From JAGXLP01 sp964649445 (lineage in GTDB: Bacteria; Bipolaricaulota; Bipolaricaulia; M55B111), in assembly GCA_964649445.1 (NCBI GenBank), contig CAZYPS010000001.1, positions 1 through 64,000 on the forward strand: 64,000 nucleotides of DNA, written 5' to 3'. The position numbers were made by a program, and so were the translations under genes. Under the pieces are notes generated by a model that was not told where the DNA came from, did not search any database, and saw only the letters and a list, made by a program, of their open reading frames with translations. This document shows positions 1-8,270 of this stretch, piece after piece; the stretch's first letter is position 1, and each line of letters starts with the position of its first letter.

Positions 1-54
1 TCGCTTTACTTGCCTCTCAGTTAGGAAATCTTCCTGTGTCAGTTCTAAACTCAT
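1..54 (-). CDS. Partial N-terminus of an unidentified protein, cut by the left window edge
   Basis: Reading leftward from an ATG at 54-52 the frame is open to the window edge and gives 18 residues, MSLELTQEDFLTERQVKR. An AAGGG-like ribosome site lies about 8 bases upstream of the ATG. The product cannot be identified from so short a stretch. It could also be a chance frame; the next 400 bases contain no gene on either strand. Confidence 0.4.
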   Translation of the reverse strand, partial: MSLELTQEDFLTERQVKR

Positions 55-121
55 GGTTTTGGCCCTTATCTAGCCTCAGTGCTTTTTAACTACTGCCTTA
101 CTTCATTTTAACTCTTATTTA

Positions 122-208
122 CCCCCTTGACGCTTACCTGGCTGCCGGGATTTGGCATATGTTAAACCTTTTAAGGTCAAATCAGTTGCCAGGTAAGCGT
201 CAAGGGGG
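122..208. repeat. Palindromic repeat, copy 1 (21-bp perfect arms)
   Basis: The left arm at 122-142 and the right arm at 188-208 are exact reverse complements over 21 bases, separated by a 45-base loop. The inner half of the arm, GCTTACCTGGC, is nearly shared with the arm of the repeat inside rnpB (ACTTACCTGGC). It lies in an intergenic stretch with no gene nearby. It is read as a non-autonomous palindromic (MITE- or REP-like) element. A terminator is less likely because the arms are followed by no T-run and relatives occur elsewhere. Confidence 0.75.
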
Positions 209-376
209 CTTCTGAAATAAATTAAGTCAAAGTTTAAGTATCACGTTTATGTATTACCTTTCAATTTTCTATAACTTTGAAAGACTGAATTCTAATTAGT
301 TTTACTATTTCAATTTTATCCGGCTGGCTAAAGGGGACAATTACACGCGTTTGCCCGAAAACGGACGTTCGTAATA

Positions 377-431
377 TTTTTAACATAAGATACCTTTTGT
401 TAAAAATACTCTGTAATACCCTATAATAGGG
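377..431. other. Hairpin and small palindrome downstream of the HD gene
   Basis: TTTTTAACA at 377-385 pairs exactly with TGTTAAAAA at 398-406, and CCCTATAATAGGG at 419-431 is an odd-length palindrome. Both lie just beyond the stop codon of the leftward HD gene, so they may form its transcription end. The T-run needed for a textbook intrinsic terminator is poor. The rest of 209-376 is AT-rich with nothing recognisable. Confidence 0.35.
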
Positions 432-455
432 AACAAAATTTCGCCGAAAATTATA

Positions 456-1232
456 TTAGAACTGATAATCCTCGATTATCTTCTTTTCGGAGTCTTCTTC
501 CCCTACTTCCACGGTAACTTCTATGTGTTGTCTTATCCCGGAATGTTCCAGTTTAGGTTTAAATAGGTTGTCCAGCTGAAAGACACCCGCTGAGTTGGAC
601 ATCTCTATGACGATTTCTACCGGTTTTTCCTTGCCCGCCCTTATCCGGACCTGCTCTATAGAAGTTGCGGAAACTGAGTGTATAGTTAATTCCCCCTCTT
701 TAAACGGTATTCTGGCCCGTCCCTGTTCCATATCCAGGGCATCAGCGACCTTTACTGCTCCCGCTTCCACGGTGAGGGTTTCTATCTCTGTCTCGTGGGC
801 ATAGCAGGCGTGCAGAACTTCCCCCTCCATTATCCCCAGGTTGTAATCGTCGTAAATTCCTCCGAGCAAATCGACAACCAGCGAGTCGGCAAGCCCTATA
901 CCGAACTCCTCGTGATGAACTCTATGCACGGCGTGTCCGAGATCGTGAAAAGCTGCAGCAAGGACGATGACTATTTCAGCGTCTTCTGTGGTCAGATCGT
1001 GGTCGGTTTCTATGGTTGATTTCACGCCGCTCTGATTAATCAACCGGAACATCCTCAGGGCTGAATTGGCAACGATCTTGGAGTGCACAGGTCCGTGATC
1101 GTTGATGCAGAGCCGATCAATTGCATTTACGTTTGCACTAGTCCATAGACCGTTTAGCCTATCGTGGTTCTGGATTTTGTCGATAACCTTTTTGAGCTTT
1201 TCATTGTCTTTAATTGGAACCGAAAATTTCAT
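456..1232 (-). CDS. HD-superfamily metal-dependent phosphohydrolase
   Basis: A soluble protein of about 258 residues with the HD metal-binding signature HDLGH near residues 96-100, an upstream histidine pair in the DHGPVHS segment near residue 45, and further His-rich sequence (VHRVHHEEF). This arrangement matches the HD hydrolases grouped as COG3294, which are common in archaea; the substrate is unknown. The frame continues further upstream, but the start chosen is the ATG at 1232 because GGTGAT lies four bases before it and the conserved sequence begins there. It follows the HTH gene by 19 bases and is probably co-transcribed with it. Confidence 0.8.
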   Translation of the reverse strand: MKFSVPIKDNEKLKKVIDKIQNHDRLNGLWTSANVNAIDRLCINDHGPVHSKIVANSALRMFRLINQSGVKSTIETDHDLTTEDAEIVIVLAAAFHDLGHAVHRVHHEEFGIGLADSLVVDLLGGIYDDYNLGIMEGEVLHACYAHETEIETLTVEAGAVKVADALDMEQGRARIPFKEGELTIHSVSATSIEQVRIRAGKEKPVEIVIEMSNSAGVFQLDNLFKPKLEHSGIRQHIEVTVEVGEEDSEKKIIEDYQF

Positions 1233-1251
1233 CTTTATCACCACTCCCTGG

Positions 1252-1698
1252 TTACATCCATTCCAGCCACCATTTATCGTCTTCTTCACTCGTCTCTTGG
1301 TCCTCTAAACCTTCCGCGCTATCGGAATTAGCCAGGTTCAGGAGCAGTTCGCGCTGGAACTGTAGCTCTTCCATGAGATAGTCGATGAGTTCTACGTTTG
1401 ATTTTGGTTTTGATTGGTATGATACGGAACTAGAAGAATCCGTATCAATGTTATCTTCCTTATCAGGTAAGTAATCAGATCGTATAACTTCTGCCGCTTC
1501 GGATAGGAGTAATCCGCTTTCGTACAAATCCTGTAGTTTGGTTAAAATGGTTACTCCTTCCTCTCCGACGAGAATCTCGTTGTTCTCGCCTCGCTTTACG
1601 TAGGGCTGGATTACGTTCTCCACCGCTTTGATTCTGTTACGGGTCTGATGTATAGTATCTAGTCCGAGGATGTCTTTTAATTGACGTACACTTTTCAT
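1252..1698 (-). CDS. Small MerR-like HTH protein
   Basis: A 148-residue protein. The N-terminal part (MKSVRQLKDILGLD, then residues 15-75 with NRIKAVENVIQPYV and a second helical segment ILTKLQDLYESGLLLSEAAEVI) looks like a winged-helix, MerR/RacA-like DNA-binding fold. The C-terminal half is acidic and Ser-rich and ends in helix-forming sequence. The start at 1698 has a strong GAGGTGA six bases upstream; an earlier in-frame ATG at 1734 lacks one. The HD gene follows directly, so it may regulate or work with that hydrolase. Family assignment is tentative. Confidence 0.6.
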   Translation of the reverse strand: MKSVRQLKDILGLDTIHQTRNRIKAVENVIQPYVKRGENNEILVGEEGVTILTKLQDLYESGLLLSEAAEVIRSDYLPDKEDNIDTDSSSSVSYQSKPKSNVELIDYLMEELQFQRELLLNLANSDSAEGLEDQETSEEDDKWWLEWM

Positions 1699-1734
1699 TT
1701 CCTTCACCTCTGGATTATAACTGGATTTAATCAT

Positions 1735-2347
1735 AAGTTAGTTACAACCAGAAGGCAAAAAAGTGACGGAAAAATGAGCTTTAACTACATCAAAAAAAAG
1801 ATTTGTTCTTTATCGAAAAGTTTCAGGTGGTCCATAACCCCGCTCAGAGGGACCTGGTTTGTAGAAAAATATTTGGTTTCAAGGGTTCAAATTAGAAAAG
1901 TCCCCCTAAGGTATTATAGAAGAGTATTTGAGTTCTGCTAAATTAAAGTTAAACCCCATGATTCAGGTCCCATGACTAATCAGAGTGGTTAGTCGAACTT
2001 CAATAAAAAATGAGCTTTCCGATTAATCCACTAAATTGAGGTTAAATCGGTTAAAGGGACCAGGTAAGTTTTTGGCCAGTTCTAATTCTCAGTTCTAATT
2101 CTGAGTTTTGGGAGTCAGGCGAAAACCAAGTCGTCTTGAGTGTTATTTAATTAAAATATATAATTTTTCAGCGTTTGGCCGGTTTTGCTTGACTTGAAAA
2201 ACAAAATTACTTGAAAAACAAAAACCGAATATGGTACCGGATACGATTTAGAGATATTATTTATTGGAAGGTTAATACAGTAGTAAAAAAGAGCGATTTT
2301 ATAGCTCATAGTAAATGATTTTATAATACCCGTTACGAGGTGAAAAT
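1735..2347. other. 613-base intergenic region with repeated motifs upstream of cdc48
   Basis: No convincing gene. Visible structure: ACTTGAAAAACAAAA occurs twice in direct orientation at 2192-2206 and 2209-2223 (17-base period). AAAAATGAGCTTT occurs near 1770 and again near 2008. A small hairpin GACTAA/TTAGTC lies at 1974-1994. GGGACCTG at 1849 is mirrored by CAGGTCCC at 1964. A TATAAT at 2322-2327 precedes the cdc48 ribosome site closely. The 17-base direct repeat is the best operator candidate. Confidence 0.4.
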
Positions 2348-4657
2348 ATGGCCGAAAGCCCGAAGAAAGAAATGGAGTTAAAGGTGGCAGGTGCCAATCA
2401 GCAGGACTTCGGTAAAGGGGTTGCGAGGGTTAGTACTGACAGCATGAAAAAGCTGGGAATATCCCGCGGTGATATCATAGAAATTGAGGGGAGCGATAAA
2501 ACTGCCGGTATAGCAGTAGAGGGATATTCTCAGGACAAGGGGCTGGATATAATACGAATTGACGGACTGATGAGGAATAACGCCGGCACGAGCATTGGGG
2601 ATCAGGTCAAGATAAGAAAGGCAGATGTAAAAGAAGCGAAAAAAGTGACCATTGGTCCGGCTTCCGATAATTTAAGACTAAGGGGAAGTGGCCAGAGCTT
2701 GAAACAGGTTTTGGGTGGTAGGCCGTTGACGAAAGGCGACGTTCTTTCTACTACGATAAGACGTTCTAAAAGCCCGTTCGGTTCGGATTTGATGTCCGAG
2801 AGTTTCTTTAAGGACTTTCTCGACTCCAGTAGCTTTGGCCTGGGGGAGATACGGCTCCAAGTACTCGGTACGAGTCCCAAGGGCATCGTAAAAGTGACCG
2901 GGAATACACAAATTGAGTTGAAGCCGGAATACGAAGAGGTCGAAGAAGGAGAAAAGTACGTTGGAGTTACCTACGAGGATATAGGCGGGCTCGACGAGAT
3001 CCTGCAAAGGATACGAGAAATGGTCGAACTACCGCTGAAAAACCCCGAATTATTCGACAGGCTGGGAATCGACCCACCCAAGGGCGTCCTCCTCCACGGA
3101 CCGCCGGGGACTGGTAAGACACTCCTGGCTAAAGCAGTTGCGAACGAAACCGACGCCCACTTCACCTCGATAAACGGTCCGGAGATAATGAGTAAATATT
3201 ACGGGGAATCGGAACAGCAGCTCAGGGAGATCTTTGAAGAAGCTTCGGATAACGCCCCGGCGATAATCTTCATAGACGAGCTCGACTCTCTCGGTGTAAA
3301 ACGGGAAGAAGCTTCGGGAGAGGTTGAACGGAGAGTCGTAGCTCAGCTCCTGGCATTGATGGATGGGTTGAAACCCCGGGAGAACGTCGTAGTAATTGCC
3401 GCGACAAACCGGGTAGATGCAGTAGACGAGGCTTTGCGAAGACCCGGCAGGTTCGACCGAGAGATCATGGTTGGGGTTCCCGATACCGAGGGAAGGAAAG
3501 AAATATTCATGATCCATACACGAGGAATGCCGCTGGCAGAGGACCTCGACCTTGACGAGTTTATTGAACTTACCTACGGGTTTACCGGGTCTGATATCGA
3601 AGCACTGGCTCGGGAATCGGCAATGAATGCGCTTAGGCGATTGTTGCCGGAATTAAATCTGGAGGAAGAGTCTATTCCGGCAGAGAAGCTGGAGAAGCTG
3701 GAAGTTACCAGGCAGGATATGTTCGAGGCCTACAAAGGTATAGAACCCAGTGCTTTGAGGGAAGTACTCGCCGACGTGCCCCAGGTGAGCTGGGAGAATG
3801 TAGGCGGGCTCGAAGAAATAAAGCAGACGATGTCCGAGATAATAGAGTTGCCGCTCAAAAATCCCGATTCGTTCCGAAGGATCGGAATTGAGCCTCCAAG
3901 AGGGGTCCTGCTTTATGGACCTCCAGGAACAGGGAAGACGCTTATGGCAAAGGCTATCGCCAACGAGAGCAACGCGAACTTTATTACGGCAAAGGGAAGT
4001 GATCTCCTCTCGAAATGGTACGGGGAATCCGAACAGAGAATAGCTGAAGTTTTTGACAAGGCAAAGCAGGTCTCTCCGGCGATCATATTCCTTGACGAGC
4101 TGGACGCTCTGGCTCCTGAAAGAGGAGGCGGAGCGGGTGAGCCGAGGGCGACGGAGCGAATAGTCAACCAGCTGTTGTCAGAAATGGATGGCCTGGAAGA
4201 GTTACAGGGGGTCGTAGTAGTAGCAGCTACCAATAGACCTGACATGGTTGATTCGGCTCTTTTACGACCGGGAAGGTTCGACGAACTGATTCACGTCCCC
4301 GTGCCTGATAAAGAGGCAAGGTTGAAGATTTACGAGGTTCACACGGATAACATGAATCTCGAACCCGGGATCAATCTCGAAAAATTAGCTGATCTCTCCG
4401 ATAACTTCACCGGCGCTGATATTGCTGCGGTCTGTAAGAAGGCAGGCAGGTTTGCGCTGCGTGAGGACGTGGACTCGCAGTTCGTTCGCATGGACCATTT
4501 TCTTGCAGCGATTGACGATACGCCGGCTTCAGTGACTTCGGACGCGAGGAAACGTTATGAGAATATCGAGAGGCGTCTCAAGGAAAAATCGGGCAACATC
4601 GGGTTCAAGCCGGAATCAGAAGAAACCGACACACCCGACATAGAGGAATCCAATTAG
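2348..4657 (+). CDS. CDC48/VAT-type double AAA+ ATPase
   Basis: A 769-residue unfoldase/segregase. An N-terminal CDC48 double-psi-barrel domain (about 1-190) is followed by two AAA modules: Walker A GPPGTGKT at 251-258 and 524-531, Walker B ending in DELD near 310-313 and 583-586, and arginine-finger/sensor motifs (RRPGRFDRE, LRPGRFDEL). Length and domain order match archaeal VAT and eukaryotic p97, which extract or unfold proteins for degradation. The C-terminus ends DIEESN without the HbYX proteasome-docking motif. GAGGTG five to seven bases before the ATG fixes the start. Monocistronic by appearance. Full-length CDC48 is uncommon in bacteria, so transfer from archaea is possible. Confidence 0.95.
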   Translation: MAESPKKEMELKVAGANQQDFGKGVARVSTDSMKKLGISRGDIIEIEGSDKTAGIAVEGYSQDKGLDIIRIDGLMRNNAGTSIGDQVKIRKADVKEAKKVTIGPASDNLRLRGSGQSLKQVLGGRPLTKGDVLSTTIRRSKSPFGSDLMSESFFKDFLDSSSFGLGEIRLQVLGTSPKGIVKVTGNTQIELKPEYEEVEEGEKYVGVTYEDIGGLDEILQRIREMVELPLKNPELFDRLGIDPPKGVLLHGPPGTGKTLLAKAVANETDAHFTSINGPEIMSKYYGESEQQLREIFEEASDNAPAIIFIDELDSLGVKREEASGEVERRVVAQLLALMDGLKPRENVVVIAATNRVDAVDEALRRPGRFDREIMVGVPDTEGRKEIFMIHTRGMPLAEDLDLDEFIELTYGFTGSDIEALARESAMNALRRLLPELNLEEESIPAEKLEKLEVTRQDMFEAYKGIEPSALREVLADVPQVSWENVGGLEEIKQTMSEIIELPLKNPDSFRRIGIEPPRGVLLYGPPGTGKTLMAKAIANESNANFITAKGSDLLSKWYGESEQRIAEVFDKAKQVSPAIIFLDELDALAPERGGGAGEPRATERIVNQLLSEMDGLEELQGVVVVAATNRPDMVDSALLRPGRFDELIHVPVPDKEARLKIYEVHTDNMNLEPGINLEKLADLSDNFTGADIAAVCKKAGRFALREDVDSQFVRMDHFLAAIDDTPASVTSDARKRYENIERRLKEKSGNIGFKPESEETDTPDIEESN

Positions 4658-4677
4658 CGGAAATCTCACCTTTCCGC
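4657..4677 (+). terminator. Possible hairpin terminator after cdc48
   Basis: GCGGAAA at 4657-4663 pairs with TTTCCGC at 4671-4677, overlapping the last base of the stop codon. No T-run follows, so it may act as an attenuating or mRNA-stabilising hairpin rather than a strong terminator. Confidence 0.3.
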
Positions 4678-4763
4678 TTAAAAAGTTTCTCGGTCAAAAG
4701 TTTGTGATATAAAGGCTTATCCCCTATAACTGTCGAAACATCAATTTTTCTCGGAGGATGATC

Positions 4764-4775
4764 GTGACTTGTTAA
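4764..4775 (+). promoter_or_regulatory. Three-codon reading frame overlapping the aspS start
   Basis: GTG-ACT-TGT-TAA begins six bases after the GGAGG at 4753-4757 and overlaps the aspS TTG start at 4769 in another frame. It may lower or couple initiation at aspS. An ATG at 4758 in the same frame is too close to the GGAGG to be used. Function is inferred only from the layout. Confidence 0.3.
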
Positions 4776-6526
4776 GGACTAACCGTTGTGGTGAACTGAG
4801 CGAAGAAAATCTGGGCGAGTCGATGACGCTTGCAGGCTGGGTTACGAATAGACGGGATTTGGGTGGTTTGCTCTTTATCGACCTTCGCGATAGATCCGGA
4901 ATAGTTCAGTTGTTGTTTACTCCGGAAAGAGGGGAGCTCCACGAACGGGCTGGAGACCTGAACAGGGAAGACGTGATAAAGGTAGAGGGGACAATTATCG
5001 AACGGGGCGAGAACAATATCAATCCCAGACTTGATACAGGAACGATCGAGCTGGAAGTGGAAGAGATGGAGATATTGAATTCTTCGGAAAACCTCCCGTT
5101 TTCCCCTGCGGACGGTCTGGAAGTGAACGAGAATACCAGGCTGAAATACCGCTATCTGGACCTGCGAAGGGATCAGATGAAGGACAATATCGAACTAAGA
5201 CACAGGGTTTTCAAAATAATAAGGGATTATTTCGACGAAGAAGGATTTTGGGAAGTCGAGACGCCCGTACTTACGAAAAGTACACCTGAGGGTGCCCGAG
5301 ACTTTCTCGTTCCTTCTCGGTTGCACAACGGTAAGTTCTATGCTTTGCCTCAGTCGCCTCAGCTGTTCAAACAGCTTTTCATGATAAGCGGGTTTGAGAA
5401 GTACTTTCAGATAGTTAAATGTTTTCGGGACGAGGACCTCAGAGCCGACAGGCAGCCGGAATTCACCCAGCTGGACATGGAAATGTCGTTTGTGGATGAA
5501 GAGGACGTTATTAAAATCACCGAGGGTATGGTAAAACGAGTATTTGACGAGGTACTGGACCTGAATCTTGAACTTCCTCTTCGTCAGATGACTTACGAAG
5601 CGGCGATGAACCGCTACGGATCGGATAGGCCCGACCTCAGATTCGGTCTGGAGCTGGTTGATCTCTCCAGCCAGGTGGAGGACTCGAACTTCAACATCTT
5701 CTCTGGAACGGTTGAAGATGGAGGAGTGGTAAAAGGTTTATGTCTCAGCGATCCTAAGGACTATAATAGGTCTCAGCTTGATTCCCTTGAAGATTACTCA
5801 AAAGATCTTGGAGCCAAAGGTCTTCTCTGGGCAAGAGTGAATGAGGACGGACTGGATGGGCAATTTACGTCCCACCTGACGGAGGAGACCGAAGAATCGA
5901 TATTAGTTGAACTAGAGGCGGAGCCCGGCGATCTGGTCTTTATAGTAGCTGATTCCCGGGAGATGGCGAACGAGGTGCTGGGAGGACTCCGGTTGAAGCT
6001 GGCGGAGGAAAACGACATGATTCCGGATAACCAGTGGGAATTTACCTGGGTAAGGCGGTTTCCACTATTTGGCACTGACGAAGCCGGAAACCTCACTTCG
6101 GAGCACCATCCATTTACCTCACCGAAGGACGAAGACGTGAAAAAACTCAGTGAAAATCCTCTTGAAGTTGATGCAAAAGCCTACGACCTGGTTCTAAATG
6201 GAATAGAGCTGGGCGGAGGAAGTATAAGGATTCACGACCGCGACCTTCAGCAGGATATATTTGATGTGCTGGGCATTTCACGGGAGGAAGCCCAGGAAAA
6301 GTTCGGGTTTTTCCTGGATGCCCTCAATTACGGAGCCCCGCCCCACGGAGGAATTGCGCTTGGTTTAGATAGATTAGCAATGTTGCTGGCCGGTGAGGAC
6401 AGCATTAGGGACGTAATAGCCTTCCCCAAGACCGGTATGGCTCAGTCCCCTTTAACCGGGGCCCCTATGGAGGTCTCCGAGAAACAACTTGACGAACTCG
6501 GACTTAAAGTCGACAAAGAGGACTGA
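4769..6526 (+). CDS. aspS: Aspartyl-tRNA synthetase, bacterial type
   Basis: A class II synthetase of 585 residues that charges tRNA-Asp. The N-terminal OB fold (LAGWVTNRRDLGG, about 20-100) binds the anticodon. Motif 2 is FRDEDLRADRQPEFTQLD at about 219, a GAD insertion follows in the middle, and motif 3 is GIALGLDRL near 530. Since gatA is also encoded, the enzyme may be non-discriminating and also form Asp-tRNA-Asn; that is inference. The start is TTG at 4769, which gives the typical bacterial N-terminus MLRTNRCGEL. GGAGG lies 11 bases upstream, and a short reading frame GTG-ACT-TGT-TAA (4764-4775) overlaps the start with better spacing. Confidence 0.95.
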   Translation: MLRTNRCGELSEENLGESMTLAGWVTNRRDLGGLLFIDLRDRSGIVQLLFTPERGELHERAGDLNREDVIKVEGTIIERGENNINPRLDTGTIELEVEEMEILNSSENLPFSPADGLEVNENTRLKYRYLDLRRDQMKDNIELRHRVFKIIRDYFDEEGFWEVETPVLTKSTPEGARDFLVPSRLHNGKFYALPQSPQLFKQLFMISGFEKYFQIVKCFRDEDLRADRQPEFTQLDMEMSFVDEEDVIKITEGMVKRVFDEVLDLNLELPLRQMTYEAAMNRYGSDRPDLRFGLELVDLSSQVEDSNFNIFSGTVEDGGVVKGLCLSDPKDYNRSQLDSLEDYSKDLGAKGLLWARVNEDGLDGQFTSHLTEETEESILVELEAEPGDLVFIVADSREMANEVLGGLRLKLAEENDMIPDNQWEFTWVRRFPLFGTDEAGNLTSEHHPFTSPKDEDVKKLSENPLEVDAKAYDLVLNGIELGGGSIRIHDRDLQQDIFDVLGISREEAQEKFGFFLDALNYGAPPHGGIALGLDRLAMLLAGEDSIRDVIAFPKTGMAQSPLTGAPMEVSEKQLDELGLKVDKED

Positions 6527-6548
6527 AGTTCAATGTTCCGGGAGTAAA

Positions 6549-7430
6549 TTAGCAGGAGTTTTTTTCGACCTGTTCCTCCATGAACTCGACAATCCTGTAG
6601 TCAAGCTTTCCGTCGTCCCGTAATTTTTCCTCGAAGTTTTCCGTGCGGCAATATTCCAGGAAAGCCTCGGTAGTTTGTTCGTCGTAGTTACCATTTATGG
6701 GTCCGGAATAGTAGCCGAGTTCACCCATGAGGTGCTGGATTTTTTTTACGACACCTTCTTTTAGCTCAACGAGGTCTTCGTCGGATGGCTGGCTGAAGTA
6801 AAGCTGGTGCAGGGATAGTAAATCCTCCAATTTCTCGATAGGCTTCGGGTTGTCGTCGACCCTCAGGTCGATTTTCCTGTCGTTAAATCCTCCGTAGCCC
6901 CCTTCTTTTTTCACTACCAACAGTGCTGCTGACTGCTTGCCTCGCTTGTCTCCACCTGCTTCGTCGGCAGCTTTCAGGGCAGCAACAAGCCTTTCTGAAA
7001 GAGGGTTGTTTTTCGTTTTCCGGAACTCCTGAGTCATGGAAGTTATGGTATATTCGGAAACGAGTATGTTGCCCTGACAGGTAAAATTTTCTTCGGAATT
7101 ATGACCGGCGTACTCGATACATTCGTCGCCGGTGAAAGCAGCCGATTTCCCGTCCGCCTCGACAATTCCTACCTGTCTTATTTCACTTTCTTCGTCGGCT
7201 TCGGTGAGTTTCTCAACTACCGATTTCGGATCCTCGCCCTCTTTGAGCAACTCCAGTCCATCGGGGCCGTAAGCGGTATTAGCAGCGGATTGGGTTGCTA
7301 CAGCACCGACTTCCGCCTCAGCCCAGGGCACCACGGCACCCGCCGCAAGAAACTTCGACTGAACCGCAATTCCCAGTTCCCCCGTTTCCGGGTCTCGAGC
7401 TACAATTGAGAAAGTGGATGGTTTTTGGAT
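6549..7430 (-). CDS. DUF1028 family protein with C-terminal peptidoglycan-binding-like domain, ATC start
   Basis: About 293 residues. The first 200 match DUF1028 (STFSIVARDPETGELGIAVQ, the AVVPWAEAEVGAVATQ segment, then the TGDECIEYAGHN region), an Ntn-hydrolase-like fold of unknown substrate. The last 80 residues (KKIQHLMGELGYYSGPINGNYD) resemble the peptidoglycan-binding domain often attached to DUF1028. The conserved N-terminus lies upstream of the first ATG/GTG/TTG in frame. The only codon at proper distance (5 bases) from a strong GGGAGGGG at 7443-7436 is ATC at 7430, and the frame is closed by TGA at 7454-7452. It starts 14 bases after the HAD gene and is likely co-translated with it. 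Confidence 0.85.
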   Translation of the reverse strand: MQKPSTFSIVARDPETGELGIAVQSKFLAAGAVVPWAEAEVGAVATQSAANTAYGPDGLELLKEGEDPKSVVEKLTEADEESEIRQVGIVEADGKSAAFTGDECIEYAGHNSEENFTCQGNILVSEYTITSMTQEFRKTKNNPLSERLVAALKAADEAGGDKRGKQSAALLVVKKEGGYGGFNDRKIDLRVDDNPKPIEKLEDLLSLHQLYFSQPSDEDLVELKEGVVKKIQHLMGELGYYSGPINGNYDEQTTEAFLEYCRTENFEEKLRDDGKLDYRIVEFMEEQVEKNSC

Positions 7431-7444
7431 AGTTTCCCCTCCCG

Positions 7445-8065
7445 TTAAACGTCAAATTTGCCGTTTAATTTAACTCCCAGGCTCGCTAAGTCCTTAACAA
7501 GTTCTCTGATATCCGTAAATTTAATACCATTTATTCCAAGCTGGTTTGCCTGTTTTACGTAATCTTCCTGATCGTCGATGAAAACTATTTCCTCCGGAGA
7601 ATGGTCCGCCTTCTCAATTACCTCTCTATGTCCTTCGGGAGAGTCTTTCAACTTTCCTATTCGAAAGGAAAGAGTCACGGCCGAGAAAAGGTCGAAGATA
7701 GGCATTTCCGCTATTACCCGTTCGTAAAGAATCTTTGGGGTATCGGAATATAGCTGCAAATTGTATTTATCCTTTAGTTTTCGGACCAGGTCAAACATTT
7801 CTTCTTTCGGCTCAACGCTAGCCGCGTAAACATGTGCCAGCTCGTCTTCGGTCATTTTTAGCCCGATCCGGCTTTCCAGAACCTCCAGTAGTTTCTTTGC
7901 CTCTAGTTCTCCCCGAAAATGCATTCTTTCCAGGTTATCCCCTTCTGTGAGAGCTTTAAGCTCGCTGAGTCCTCCGGTGGAGCGAGAGAGTAATTCCTCA
8001 AGTACTTTTTCTTCGTGGTACTTGTAGAGAACTCCACCGAAATCGAAAGTTATAGTCTTTATCAT
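7445..8065 (-). CDS. HAD-superfamily hydrolase
   Basis: A 206-residue HAD subfamily IA phosphatase-like protein. Motif I is FDFGGVLY at residues 7-14, with the nucleophile Asp; the usual second Asp is replaced by Gly, as in the HAD-IA branch with the DFGGV form. Motif II is the YSDTPKILY segment near 107, and motif IV is VFIDDQEDYVKQA near 163. Substrate unknown. The ATG at 8065 has no clear ribosome site upstream, so the message may be nearly leaderless. It is the first gene of a leftward pair with the DUF1028 gene. Confidence 0.85.
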   Translation of the reverse strand: MIKTITFDFGGVLYKYHEEKVLEELLSRSTGGLSELKALTEGDNLERMHFRGELEAKKLLEVLESRIGLKMTEDELAHVYAASVEPKEEMFDLVRKLKDKYNLQLYSDTPKILYERVIAEMPIFDLFSAVTLSFRIGKLKDSPEGHREVIEKADHSPEEIVFIDDQEDYVKQANQLGINGIKFTDIRELVKDLASLGVKLNGKFDV

Positions 8066-8227
8066 TTTCTTATTCTTATATCCTTACAACAAACCTTATT
8101 GTGCATTCCGGTGAATAGGATCCTTTAAGTATTTAACAGTTTAGCGAAAGGAAAAGGGTTTATCCAGTAGGGCATTCTCCGGCGGGAACCAGGATGATAT
8201 TGACCTGCATTTTTATAAAACGTACTA

Positions 8228-8240
8228 TTACGTAACGTAA
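8228..8240. promoter_or_regulatory. Palindrome upstream of padR, candidate operator
   Basis: TTACGTAACGTAA is a 13-base odd palindrome 30 bases before the PadR start; a further ACGTA lies just upstream at 8220-8224. PadR-type regulators commonly bind such palindromes in their own promoters, so autoregulation of the following operon is plausible but unproved. Confidence 0.45.
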
Positions 8241-8270
8241 CAATAACAATCATTTATCGGAGGGGAAGAT

